Source: Basidiobolus meristosporus CBS 931.73 (lineage: Eukaryota; Basidiobolomycota; Basidiobolomycetes; Basidiobolales; Basidiobolaceae). From it: a DNA stretch of 64,000 nt. This document shows, piece by piece, positions 1-10,575 of this stretch; the first letter of the stretch is position 1; each line of letters starts with the position of its first letter. The stretch covers positions 124,001-188,000 of the forward strand of contig MCFE01000036.1 in the NCBI GenBank assembly GCA_002104905.1, given 5' to 3'. Position numbers and translations under genes: made by a program. Under the pieces are notes generated by a model that saw only the letters and a program-made list of their open reading frames with translations, searched no databases and was not told the origin of the DNA.

Positions 1-275
1 GGAAGCATAAGAAAAATGTGGCAGTTCTTGCCAATAAACACCATAAGCCCAGAACAGACTGAATCCCATCTTAGCCAAGATAAATTACCAATAAGAAAAT
101 AGCTATTTTCACAAGAGTTGTAAGTGCAGCCAGTTGAGCTACACTCCAGTGAGATAGATGAGTTTGCAGAGAAAGGCAATTTGCTTACCTCTGCCTCCAT
201 ATCTTCCATTGCTGATAGAGTGGGGATCCCACCAACAGACAAAGTAACAATGTTAAGAACCCAGATTATCAAGAA
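1..275. repeat. Fragment of repeated module X
   Basis: This stretch matches, with many substitutions, positions about 9590-9860: the same order of words is readable (AAGCATA, CAGACTGAATCC, AGCCAGTTGAGCTACACT, GAGTTTGCAGA, ATCCCACCAACAGACAAAG). It ends where gypsy-type reverse-transcriptase sequence begins near 270-280, so the two are joined by insertion or recombination. Module X has no family I recognise. It is close to free of CpG. Confidence 0.55.
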
Positions 276-2166
276 TCTGAAGCAGCCCCATAGCATATCA
301 GATCTCAGAACATTCCTTGGAATGGTTTCCTATTATTGGAGAATTGTCAAGCCCTTTGCAAGTATTGCAGCCCCTTTAAACTGATATCCTCAAGACAGAC
401 AACACCTATAAGTGGGACATAGCTTGTGAGACTGTCTTTCAGATACCCAAGAATGAAGTTGCTAAACTACAAAGCTTAAGAATACCTGACTTCAGAAAAG
501 AGTTTACTCTGTGCACGGATGCTTCAGATTATGCAATTGGTGGAGTGTTGAGCCAAGAACACAAGGGAAAGGACTACCCTGTTGCCTTTGAATCCAAGAA
601 ACTGAACTCAGCAGAGCAAAACTATCCAGTCCACAAGAAGGAGATGCTTGCAATAATACACTGTTTGAAGACATGGAGATGCTATATTGAAGGAGTCAAA
701 TGCACTGTGAAGACTAATCATGCCTCCCTCAAGTGTATATTTACTCAGAAGGCACTCTCCTGAAGAATGACAAGATGGAGTGAATACATTCAGCAATTTG
801 ACTTAGAGATTGTCTACAGCCCTGGAAAAAACAACATGGTTGCTGATGCCTTATCAAGATTAGATCAAGTTGCACAACTCAACTTGGTGCATGAATCAGA
901 TTGGCCTAGCCTATTACCAAAGTACTTGGAGGACCAAGCCATTCCTAATCAGGTGGATGAAGATATCAAGAAGATAATCCGGGATGAAGCCAGCAAATTT
1001 GTAGTACAGGATGAAACTCTCAACCAAATTATTGATGGAAGCCCTATTGCCTATTGCCCTTATGTTTTTTGCCTGGATTTAATACATACACTACACAATG
1101 GATATGGACATCTTGGGATTGAAGGAACCTATAGCCTTGTGAAAGCCAGAGCATGGTGGCTCAGAATGAAACAATATATTGAGAAGCTAGTGAAAACATG
1201 CCCAAGCTGCCAAATCAATCAAGGCCAGCCACAAAGAAATGCCAAACTCTTCCCTTTGAAGCCTGTAAGACCATTTGAGAGATGGGGAATTGACTTTATT
1301 GGAAGACTGCCAACCACCAGGAAATGCAACTGTTGGATCCTAGTAGCAATTGACCATGCCACTAAATGGCCAGTTGCTAAAGCTGTACCAATAGCCAGTG
1401 AATAAGAAGTTGCAAGTTTCATTTACCATGAGACTCTGATGAAGTTTAGATGCCCTGTGGAGATCCTATCTGATAGAGGAGCAAATTTTATGGCAAAGAC
1501 ATTGGAGGCTTACCTGGAAATGCAGCAGATTAAACACTTGAAAACCTTGGCATATCACCCCAGAACTAATGGAGTCACTGAACGCTTCAATGGATTATAT
1601 GGCAAAATACTGACCAAGTATGCAAATGGGGCTGTCAGTAGATGGGATGAGTATATAGATCAAGCACTTTTTGCCTGCAGAGTTAGAGTGCACAACACTA
1701 CCCAACAATCACCATTTTACTTAGTGTATGGATGTGAACCAAGGATTCCAGGAGATCCCACACAACCCAAGCTTACAGATGCCTTGGAAGGCAAACTTAG
1801 TCAGCCCAGTAGACACCAGCAATTGGAATAAAGACATCAAGAGGCACAGACCAAAGTATCTCAAAGTGCAGAGAAAATGAAGCAGAGATTTGATAAGACT
1901 ATAGCACCAGAAGCATTGACAGTTGGGAACTTTGTTCTACTAAGAAACAACACTCAGAAGAAGTTTGAGCCACAATGGACAGGATCATTCAAGATCATCA
2001 GAGAATGTCCATTTGCAATTTACCAATTAGTAGACAAATAAGGCAATATCTGCGAAGCCTTAGTGCATAGGGACAGACTCAAGCTTGCAAGACTTGCTGA
2101 TAATACTGAACCATCAAGATATTGGCATCACAAGAAAAGAGATTCAGGAGAACCAACTCAACTTTA
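276..2166 (+). pseudogene. Ty3/gypsy pol remnant (gypsy-1): RT C-terminus, RNase H, integrase
   Basis: Read across frames this encodes the end of a gypsy reverse transcriptase (LRTFLGMVSYYWRIV), RNase H (CTDASDYAIGGVLSQ ... VADALSRL), and an integrase. The integrase has an HHCC zinc finger (HNGYGHLG ... CPSC), the catalytic aspartates in GIDFIG and SDRGANF, the glutamate in TERFNG, and a C-terminal domain ending near 2166. The order RT-RNaseH-INT is that of Ty3/gypsy. Gag, protease and the RT palm are missing. In-frame stops lie at about 763 (TGA in place of an Arg codon), 1405, 1831 and 2040, so it cannot make a polyprotein. A candidate 3' LTR follows after 10 bases. Very low CpG content. 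Confidence 0.85.
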
Positions 2167-2175
2167 GTAGGTGAA

Positions 2176-2546
2176 TGTTATGATCTGCCGCTTGAATGTT
2201 TAAGTTAGATCAGCTTTTAGTCAAGTCAATTAGTTATATGCTTAGGTTATTAGTATATCAGTATTATCTATGAAATCAGTAGCATTAGTCAGCAAATGAA
2301 TAAGTAGATCCTTATCAGACAGAAATGGATATATTAAGTAGGATCTTATTGGGTGAGGATGATGCAATCAAATGAGTCATCAGCCACCGTCTACATTAGG
2401 AAATACATTTAGTCAGCAATTGATCTGGCAAAATGTATATAAGGAGCTGCTGGAACCTCAATAAAGATCAGTTCAAGTTTTAGTGAATACAATACTAGCT
2501 AAGCTCCCTATTCCTCTACAACTCTTTTACCAAGATTTGTAATACA
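2176..2546 (+). repeat. Putative 3' LTR of gypsy-1
   Basis: It begins TGTTATGATC ten bases after the integrase ends and finishes TTTGTAATACA, giving TG...CA ends over 371 bp. Inside are a TATA-like word (GTATATAAGG near 2434) and a polyadenylation-like AATAAAG near 2460, as expected for an LTR promoter and terminator. A second copy of its last 40 bases is visible at about 2790-2828. No second full LTR is in the window, so the ends are inferred. Confidence 0.6.
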
Positions 2547-2550
2547 GGAA

Positions 2551-2780
2551 CACAAGGCCAACTGAATGCACTTGATTGTTCCATGAGCATTTTTGTAGAC
2601 GCAAACAAGCAAACAAATCTTGAGCCAGAATGTTATGCTAAGAAAGAAGCTCAAAAATAGCAGACTATCAATGGCAGAAGTACAAGGGTGAAATGGCTAA
2701 ACACTAGGGGCTTCTTCAAGAGCCTGTTAAAATCAGGGCCAAAAGCTCCAAACAAGCAACAAAGAGCTATCAGGTAGCTT
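2551..2780. repeat. Fragment of repeated module X
   Basis: Matches about 8985-9215 in order and orientation (CACTTGA, CCATGAGCATT, ATGCTAAGAAAG, GGCAGAAG, CCTCAAGAGCCTGTT-like words, GGGCCAAAAGCT). It is cut off at about 2780 by a short piece of gypsy-1-type LTR end (2790-2828). No intact reading frame. Confidence 0.55.
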
Positions 2781-2828
2781 GAGGATTACTCCCTAATCCT
2801 CTACAACTCTTATACCAAGACTTGTAAC

Positions 2829-4165
2829 AGAGCTTAATATAAGAATAGAATATAGGGATATATATAGGCAAATACAATTGCAATTGTGGAACAACTGAAG
2901 TTTCATTGGAAATGAATGAATTTGTATGCATGAAAAGTAGGAGAAGTAGTTTAGTCAGGAAGTTAGGAGTGTGAAAAAGAGGCAATAGATAATCAATCCA
3001 CACATATGTAGAAGGTGATAGAGTGTCTAGGATCAGAAAGTCAGCAAATTGGCAGCAAACAAATCAAAAGCCACTTTTGTAGTTGCTGCGATGAAAATTT
3101 TTGACCAAATTTTTTGTGAGATTTGGAGAGCAATTCTTTTGATGGTCTTTGCATAATGTCCTGGTGGCATCAATACCTCTTTGTCATAATGTGGTGGGGT
3201 CACAGTGACATCCACTGACTAATGTGCCCATTCCCATATATTTTATTTCCCTATTTCTCTACTACCCATATTCTAGGTTTATACCATTTGGCTAATCTGA
3301 TCAGTACTGTCCCATTGGTTGGCTTACTACAATACCTGCGTATTGATTTCATAAGTTATCCCTCACTTTATGTAAGATTCCTAGTTGTAAGTGCTCCAAT
3401 ATTAGGCAGGTACCTGTGCCACGACCTGTGATATGTAATCAACCCATGCCACCATCCCTACATTATTATTCTCTATATGATATCCCTATATTAGCCAGTG
3501 AGAAAAGTATCTAAGGGAGGTAATCCTTGAGCAATAATTCATCATCCCTTTTATCAATATACTGACTTACTGATTAGTGTGATCACTCCTACCTGCTGCT
3601 ACCTGCTGCTACCTGAACTTCCAGTCCCAGACCACAGGGCACTCCCAGCAAACTGTGCTGACAGCCAACTGATCATGGAGGCACTACTTGTGTGAAATAC
3701 TCAGAGTAGGTATCTTTTATTAGATTTGATTTTTGCCCAAGCTTGTTTTTGTACCAGCAAATATACTTTTCTGCTTTTTTAGCTATTGACCAAAGCTGCA
3801 TTCTTATCAAGTCACAACTGATGGAGTTAAAGTTGTTTTGACTTTGGAAGCTTTAGTATATTGTCATCTCAAAGGATGCTGAACCTAGCACATACTTTTG
3901 TTAAGATGCCAACTAAGTTGGGGATTGTAGCTTAATAGTTTTCCCTTGACAAGCTTGTGGCTTTGTTGCACTTCACATTATAGTAGAGACAGAGCCCAAG
4001 TATCCCTATCAAGCTTTTGCTAGAGGTTATTGCACCCAGTGAACACCCCACACACAAAACATCTGGGAAGTGTTGGACATATCTCCCCCTTGGACATATA
4101 CACCACCACAACAAGACTCTAAATTTGCAACAGCCTTTTGATGAAATCATCACAATAATTTAGCA
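2829..4165. repeat. Repeat Y copy 1, split by a 921-bp insertion
   Basis: Bases 2829-3189 and 4111-4165 together match 10150-10570. Shared words include GGATCAGAAAGT, AGCAAATTGGCAG, TTTTGACCAA and TTTTGATG(G/A)(G/A)ATCATCACAATAATTT. The uninterrupted copy at 10150-10570 shows what the site looked like before the insertion at 3190-4110. Y ends ATCATCACA and may itself be an LTR, but this is not proven. Confidence 0.6.
3190..4110 (-). mobile_element. Element S, older copy (LTR-like, TG...CA)
   Basis: A 921-bp unit starting TGTGGTGGGG and ending CACCACCACA. It is the reverse complement, with many substitutions, of 18736-19806. Both ends coincide with loss of similarity to the empty site near 10500-10530. 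The flanking four bases are ATAA and ACAA, compatible with a decayed 4-bp target duplication. TG...CA ends and no coding capacity suggest a solo LTR; a non-autonomous element is possible. Where the younger copy has CpG, this copy usually has TpG or CpA. Confidence 0.7.
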
Positions 4166-5156
4166 TAGGGTAGCAAAGGCAGAAGAATGAGGATGCAATG
4201 GCTAAAACCAATGGTTTCCTCTGGAGCTCATCACATCCAGGGCCAAAAGCTTGAAACAATGGCTAAGAAATGTCAGGTGGCAAGCAGTGTGCTGGCAAAA
4301 TATAACTGGCAGAAAGGGATGTGCCAGTGCTGCATTTATCAAGAAAAATGAATATAAGTAATTAGGAGGCATTCATGTGAAGTAGCAGTGAAGGACTTTC
4401 CAGGGATAAAAGCAAGCAGCTTCCTCCAGAGCCCATCTCAATAAGGCTGAAAGTTAAAACAGGTGGCAAAGACATTTCAGGAAGCTGGAAGAGTGCTGGT
4501 TAGGAATTAGTAGTCAGAAATGGATGCACCAGTGCAGTATTCATCAAGCAGAAAGCACAGTAAGTCTTAGGAAGCACTCAGCTGCCATAGCAGCAAAAGC
4601 CCTGGTAGCAATAAAGGTAAAGATACTGGGAGAAAAATCTACCCAAGCCAGAGAAGAGTTGGATAAGTTACTGCTGGTGCCAATTATTCCTCTCAGCCTA
4701 AAACTGTTTGAATCCCTAGTAGCCAAGAGCAGTTACAAACAAGACAACAGCCCTTTGGATAAGAGTTGGAAGCACAGCCAGTTTAGCTGTACTCCTGTGA
4801 GATAAGTAAGTTTGCAGCAAAAGGCACTCTGGCTACTGCAGCCTTCATGCTCTCAGTTGTTGACAGTGTGAAGATCCTGCAGACAGGCAAGGCAACAGCA
4901 TCAACAAATAGGAGGACTCTCATAATGCCTACAGTGGAGCTTTGAGCATCATTAGGCACACCAAGAGGTTGCAATACTACTTCAAGAACAGTGCTCAAGA
5001 AAGTGTACTTGAATCTTGCAAGGATCTTTTGCAAACACTGGCAGATGAGGTGCTGCACCTTGCAGTTCTAGCCAGAGACCAGGACAGGTATGAACCAGAG
5101 AATGAACAATAGCATCAAAGCATGGGGTACCTGCTTAAGTTGTGGGTAAAGGGCAT
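4166..5156 (+). repeat. Repeated module X, copy 2 (degenerate)
   Basis: Parallels 9100-10147. It has two diverged repeats of a roughly 220-bp unit (near 4220-4430 and 4440-4640), then a coding-like segment at about 4970-5150 reading HTKRLQYYFKNSAQ...CKDLLQTLADEVLHLAVLARDQD, which closely resembles HTKRLQYFFRSSAY...LADEELDLAVLAEDQD at 9900-10030. The frames are broken by stops. I do not recognise the family. It could be the gag or an accessory protein of a retroelement. It stops at a putative LTR start (5157). Confidence 0.5.
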
Positions 5157-5694
5157 TGTGATAGCTGTCATGATCACATGACATCTTTGACCTTTCATAG
5201 TTTGACTTAAATCAAGTTGGTGAAGAAATCCCAGTTCCTTCAAGAAAGTTCTACTACATTCTAGCAGCTACTGGAAAGCTCCAAGTCAACATTGCACCAT
5301 GGAACATTTCATGGAAGCTTCACTTTGGAATTTATGTAGCTCAATACCATATATGATAATTGGATGTCACATAACCTAGCCACATGATCTGCTGATGCTT
5401 GGCATATCCCCATGTGATTCTCTAGTCTGTTCTTGAGTATATTTCTATCTTGGCACACTTACAGTGCCTCATCATTGAGCTCCTTGAGTATTGGCTAATA
5501 TCTCTTAGCATGATATTGCCAAAAATTATAAATTGTTCTATCCCCCCTTATATATTCCTTAGTCTGATAAAAACAGGTCTTGAATATACAGCTTTGCCTT
5601 AGAAATCCACCTTGCCATGTTGATCCACACCTAAGTCCTTTCCTGGACCTACCTTACTTAGCTCTACTATCCAGCCTTGTGTCTATTCATAACA
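5157..5694 (+). repeat. Putative LTR of a gypsy element
   Basis: Begins TGTGATAGCTGTCATGATC and ends TATTCATAACA (TG...CA). It interrupts module X at its left end and is followed about 70 bases later by a gypsy-type gag segment, the expected order for a 5' LTR. A TTATATATTCC word near 5550 could be its promoter. No second copy was found in the window, so the boundaries are tentative. Confidence 0.4.
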
Positions 5695-5739
5695 GTTTTA
5701 TTAGACTGCTCTTGACTCACCTGCATCTATATATGCCTC

Positions 5740-6186
5740 TGAATTCTGGCTATTAGCCAGTGATTGAGCCTCTGGGGTGATGCTGCCCTATTTAGTCAGT
5801 TTAAAGATGGACTCACTGATGAAGTCATTGATCTACTACTCACATTCCCTGAAACACCATCTTGGGTGAAGCTATACGTCAAGCAATGCAATGTGACAAT
5901 TGCCTTTTCTAGAAGAAACAGAAGTTCCAACTTACTTATCAGCCAACCACATTTGCAATAATCTAGTCACCCAGTACTAAGCTGGATGATCCTATTCAAA
6001 TTGACAGTGGCAAATACAAGAAATTTGCAAAAGAATAAAGATCTAGACATCAAGAAGCAAATCTCTGCCTTTACTGTGGCAAGTCTTGTCTCAACAAGAA
6101 GTCCAGCTTCAAACTCCTGCAATCATCCAGTGAACAGCCTGCTCCAGCATTGTTGGGAAACTCCAGCCTCCAGTGACACCCTATGA
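5740..6186 (+). pseudogene. Ty3/gypsy gag fragment
   Basis: The reading around 5764-5960 contains WGDAALFSQFKDGLTDEVI and then a short helical stretch ending in NRSSN, typical of the capsid end of gypsy Gag proteins. After a frame change the words NLCLYCGKSC (about 6055-6090) look like the start of a CCHC zinc knuckle. The frame is broken and nothing recognisable of protease or RT follows before a minus-strand transposase relic takes over at about 6200. Probably the 5' end of an element whose remainder was lost. Confidence 0.6.
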
Positions 6187-6199
6187 AAACTAATTTTGT

Positions 6200-8433
6200 C
6201 CCGCAGGTGGATCCAATCTTGATCAGCTTTTGGGATCCCATCTGGAGACTGTCACAATACTAGCAGCTTAGAATTAGTGTCCCCCTTGACAATCTTACGG
6301 CAGGATTACAACAGTGTTTTGCTAATTTTACTGCCAAATAAAGCTATAAATCTTGACAGGGTTTGATTGGTGCTGTGACAATAATTGGATGGCATTGTTG
6401 CAGTCTGAATGTGCACTAAAACTAATTTAAATTGATCTAACTAGTCAGTACATCCAATTACCATGTATGGCAAAAGACTTGCTAGTGTTTTCATGGCCTC
6501 ACAGCAAGTCTCTGATGGCATTATTACAGCAGTATGGCAGCCTACAGCTAGTTCTGTATAATGCTACCAAACCAATTTACCAAATGGTATATCACTTTTC
6601 TACCTACCCTTGCGCAATTCATATATTTCCTGTAAAATACCCTCCTTTATTTGCTTACCCACTACTACCTTGGATACTCCACATACAGTTTGAATCAAAA
6701 AATACTGTGGCCTCCTTCTAACTAACCTCTACAAACAAGCCCTGGGTAGCAGTTACTCTGTAATATCTTGCTAATTCTTTCAAATTTCTCTGGTATCTTA
6801 AAGGGCTCATTCAGCTTGAAATGCCCCATGTACAATTTGGTCATTACAGTTGGGATACTGTTGAAAAGCAAAGGCATTGCTCCCAGTGGAAAGCTTTTGC
6901 TCCAGCAGATACCCTCTATCTTAAGTATCCCCAGTTTCTGATCTATTCATATTCCAGCTGATGGCTGATAGCTTGCCAACTCTGCTGCAATTGCATGCTA
7001 ACTTCTGTATGTTTTCTCTATGGGAGGATGATGTCCTTAGTGTGGGTGTTTGGGTAATGATGATGTGTGTTAGTTATTGACTAAGTCCCCTAGATCTCAC
7101 ACATTCAACAGCAATACTGTCCATTGTGCCTAGAAAAGCAGGCTATCTTGCTGATGGCCAGGGTATTGCCAATGCAGATAATAATAAGCATTTTTAGATG
7201 ACGGCCATTTACTCTTATCCTGCTAGAAAGCATAAAAATTCATCTGGCAATGGATGCAGGCAGCTATCCAGGTTGGATGGTGATTTGGCCCAGATACCAG
7301 TGAGACTACCATCAGATTTTGGCTCTGATACTGTAAGATAGGTGGCAGATTCAGGTTAATGAGAATCAGTAGCCAGCAGTATTTGCTGGTAGAGTACTTA
7401 TCTAATGAGTATTCATCAAGTCCTAAGGTAAAGGCATGGTCATACATACCTTCAAAGTAGCCCTTGCTTCTCAGCTGTTGGTAATGTTTGTCATCAAATA
7501 TTTTGGATGCATTTGCACTTGATTGCTACTGAGTGTGGTACTGTATAGCTTTACAATATTTGCTGGACTGCATGAGCCTCTTTAGACAGTGTATGACTAG
7601 AATATATCTGAAGTGTGAACAATGTTTTTCCTCAATAATGGTGGATTCCTGACAATTTCAACATGTTGCAATGGTAGCATTTTTGGATGTGAATGCAATG
7701 CAACTGTTAACGCATGCTGGAATCAGGACAGCATCTGGGTCATTTGTTGCTAGCCACAAGACACTTGTCCAGTTGTACCATGTACATGGTGAGTTGCATC
7801 CCAGAATGATTGTGGCAAGAAGTAGTAATAAGTTCTCAAAGCCCCCATCTCTGATATTAGTGGAAACCCACTACTACTCTAGCCACAACATTACATCATT
7901 CACCAGTAGATGGATTATTGGGCTCACTTGGCTCCATAAAGTATCCTTGGCAATTGTTTCAACAGGTTTTATCTCATTGCATTTAGGGACTTGACCTGGC
8001 TCATGTGTGGTAGTGTTATTAGGGGAGATAGGCTCACAATCCATCAACAAGCCTTCTTTGCCAGAGCTATTACTCTGTGTGCCATATTCAGAAGGCTGCG
8101 GTGAGCCTAAAAGTGTTACAAACTCACCTGACTCAGCTTGTGCAAGGTGACAAAGATGGCTAGGTGTTATTATAGAAGTATCAACTGGCTGGCAAGATAA
8201 TGTTGCTACAGTAGGGACTGATGAATGGTCAAATATGACTTGTGTGGCAAAGCACTGGCCATGATCCTTAAAGTATTCCTATGCTGTTTGCATACTTCAT
8301 GGCTGAGAGGCTTGCTACAATAGCTACATGGTGATATTCCTCTTCTCTGATGGCATTGAATCAAAGTAGCCTTGTCCATGGGGCAAACAGTTTGACCTTC
8401 AACTGCAAAAACTACTATATCACTTTTGCTCAA
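6200..8433 (-). pseudogene. Tnp2/CACTA-like transposase relic
   Basis: Read on the minus strand from 8433 down to about 6200, broken frames give words of the fungal Tnp2 (CACTA/EnSpm-like) transposase. These are a Cys-rich start (PCSYCSKPLSHEVC), then a block at 7447-7223 with FTLGLDEYSLDKY, CWLLILINLNLPPILQYQ and LMVVSLVSGPNHHP, and further down PTVMTKLYMGHFKLNEPF. In intact family members the block LINLNLPP...ENL..VG...GP sits in the catalytic region. At least a dozen stops and frame changes separate the pieces, so it is dead. I did not find terminal inverted repeats. CpG-poor. Confidence 0.7.
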
Positions 8434-8448
8434 AACTCACGTGAATTT

Positions 8449-8796
8449 TGTTGTAAAATTTGTAATTCCACCTGAATATTCACCTAGCTTAGTCACTTAA
8501 ATCATTACCTTCAAATCCTAGAGAATACTGACCAAATTCCTTGTTGGGATTTACTTAGAATATTTTCACCAAAATACCAGGTACCCAGAACATGAAAATT
8601 CTCAAAGTTGTCCAAACAGCCCCAAACTTTGTACACATGTTCTTGGGATCTTCCTTAGCCTATTCTACATGCTTGTTATGCCAAGACCATGTAAAAGTAT
8701 CAATACTATTTTTACATTCAATAAATCATTAAGTGAAAGCCACATAATCTACTTGTCCTCCCAATCACTTCCAATATCTCCAAGACTCTTACAACA
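8449..8796 (+). repeat. Solo LTR of the copia family
   Basis: 348 bp, starting TGTTGTAAAA and ending CTCTTACAACA. It is the same LTR as 16709-17056 (same length, same orientation) and as 23441-23773 (reverse). No internal region adjoins it. The 5 bases before (AATTT) and after (AACTT) differ by one C/T change, compatible with a decayed 5-bp target-site duplication left after LTR-LTR recombination. Confidence 0.85.
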
Positions 8797-10147
8797 AACT
8801 TAAGACAGTCTTGTATTTGAGACATTGCACCTACATGAATGTAGATTCAATGATGACTTGCCATAGTAAGCATTCCATGAAGCTGTTGTGTGCAATAATG
8901 AGGAGTAGCTCAAAATTCAAGAGGCCATCAGAAGACAAGTATGCCATCACCTTAGGGCTGGCATACCATGAGACCATCAGAATTCAAGGCCAAGCAAAAT
9001 GCACTTGACTTGCTCCATGAGCATTATCTTGAATTTAAACAGGCAAATGGATTTTGGGCCATCATTGGTATGCTAAGAAAGTATCTTAAAAATAGCTGAA
9101 ACTATCAAAGGCAGAAGAACCAGGGTGCCATGGCTAAAAACCAGCGGCTTCCTCAAGAGCCTGTTACAAGCAGGGCCAAAAGCTCTAAACAAGCGTCAAA
9201 AAGATGCCAGGTAGCTGGAAGAGTGCCAATAAGGGACAAGTAGGCATACACAGATGCACCAGCACAACATTCATCAAGGAAAACCATAGTACCACCCAAG
9301 GAGCACTCAGTCAAAGTAGCAGTGTGCAACCAGGCTGTGATAAAAATCAGGGACTTTCACAACAGTTGGTCACAACTACAGATGAGAGCTCGAAACAAGT
9401 GGAAAAGAAATTTGAGGTTGCCGGAAGAGTGCCAGCAAGGGACAAGCAGGCCAAAACTGATGTGTCAGAGCAAATTTATCCAGGAGAAAATATAGTTCAT
9501 TGCAGGAAGCACTCAGACAAAGTAGCAGTGAGATACCTGTCAGTGATAAAGGAAAAGGTAAAGGGAAGAATATCTGCCCAGGCCTGAGACAGGGAAGCAT
9601 ACAAAAAAAACTGCAGCACTTGCCAATTAACAATGCATGCCTGAAACAGACTGAATCCAATCATAGCCAAGAAGAATTACCAACAAGAAAACTGCTGCTT
9701 TCACAAAAGCTGGCAGCACAGCCAGTTGAGCTACACTACAGCAAGGTAGGTGAGTTTGCAGAAAAAGACTATTTGTCTACCACAGCCTCTACTTCCTCCA
9801 TTGTTGACAGAGTGGAGATCCCACTGACAGACAAGGCTACAATGTCAAGAGCTCAAAAGACTATCACAACGCCTTCAGTGGAATTTTGAAACATTGATAG
9901 GCACACCAAGAGGTTGCAGTACTTCTTCAGGAGCAGTGCCTATCAATGTGCACTTGAATATTGCAAGGATTCATTGCAAAGATTGGCAGATGAGGAGCTA
10001 GACCTTGCAGTGCTGGCTGAAGACCAGGACATGTGGGAACCAGTTTATGAACAGTGGCATAAAGCCATTGGGTTCCTGCCAAAGTCATGGAACCAGTGGG
10101 TTACAGCAGAAATATTTATTGAGTAGTGGAAGTTAATGGAGTTACTT
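8797..10147 (+). repeat. Repeated module X, longest copy
   Basis: The best-preserved copy of module X. Open stretches run 9204-9587, 9500-9889 and 9914-10126. It contains a tandem direct repeat of about 220 bp: words VAGRVPARDKQAKTDV and a second, shifted version starting near 9205, each followed by a KHS(V/D)KVAV-like motif. The C-terminal part (9914-10126) is helical and acidic (LADEELDLAVLAEDQDMWEP). More CpG survives here than in the other copies, so it is probably the youngest. The product is unknown: basic, Ser/Lys/Gln-rich N-terminus, helical C-terminus. A retroelement gag is possible but not shown. Confidence 0.5.
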
Positions 10148-10563
10148 GTTGAGTGTGGGGCTAGGCTTAATGTTAGTGTAGGGTATAGGGACTTGTATAG
10201 GTCCATACAATTGGCAATTGAGGTACAACTGAAATTTCAACAGAAATAAATCAATTTGTATGCATTCAAAGTAAGAGAAAAGGTTGAGTCACAAAGTAAG
10301 GATTGTGATAAAGAGACAATAGCCAATCAATGTACACAAGCATAGGAGGTGATTGAGTGTCTGGGATCAGAAAGTGAGCAAATTGGCAGGGAAACAATCA
10401 AAAGCTGTTAATATATTGTTGTAATGAAAAGTTTTGACCAAGTTTTTTTTGAAATCTGGGTTGCAATCATTTTTCAACAGTCTCTGCACATTGTCCTGAA
10501 GGGGTCAGTACTGCTTATTCATGGGACTTTAAATTTGTAATGGCCTTTTGATGGGATCATCAC
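10148..10563 (+). repeat. Repeat Y copy 2, possible LTR of gypsy-2
   Basis: Uninterrupted copy of the repeat at 2829-3189 plus 4111-4160. It starts near TGTTGAGTGTGG and ends GATCATCACA, then AATAATTT, just upstream of a retroviral-type protease reading. TG...CA ends and that position suggest an LTR, although no matching 3' copy follows the polyprotein. Confidence 0.45.
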
Positions 10564-10575
10564 AATAATTTCTCA

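Noticed and set aside
276-2166. Idea that in-frame stops in gypsy-1 reflect stop-codon reassignment
   Set aside because: The host genes (RAC1, RPS9, ATP1) end normally at TAA/TAG, as do eL21 and Elf1 at TAG/TGA. The stops in the element are mutational, some at former CGA or CAA codons.
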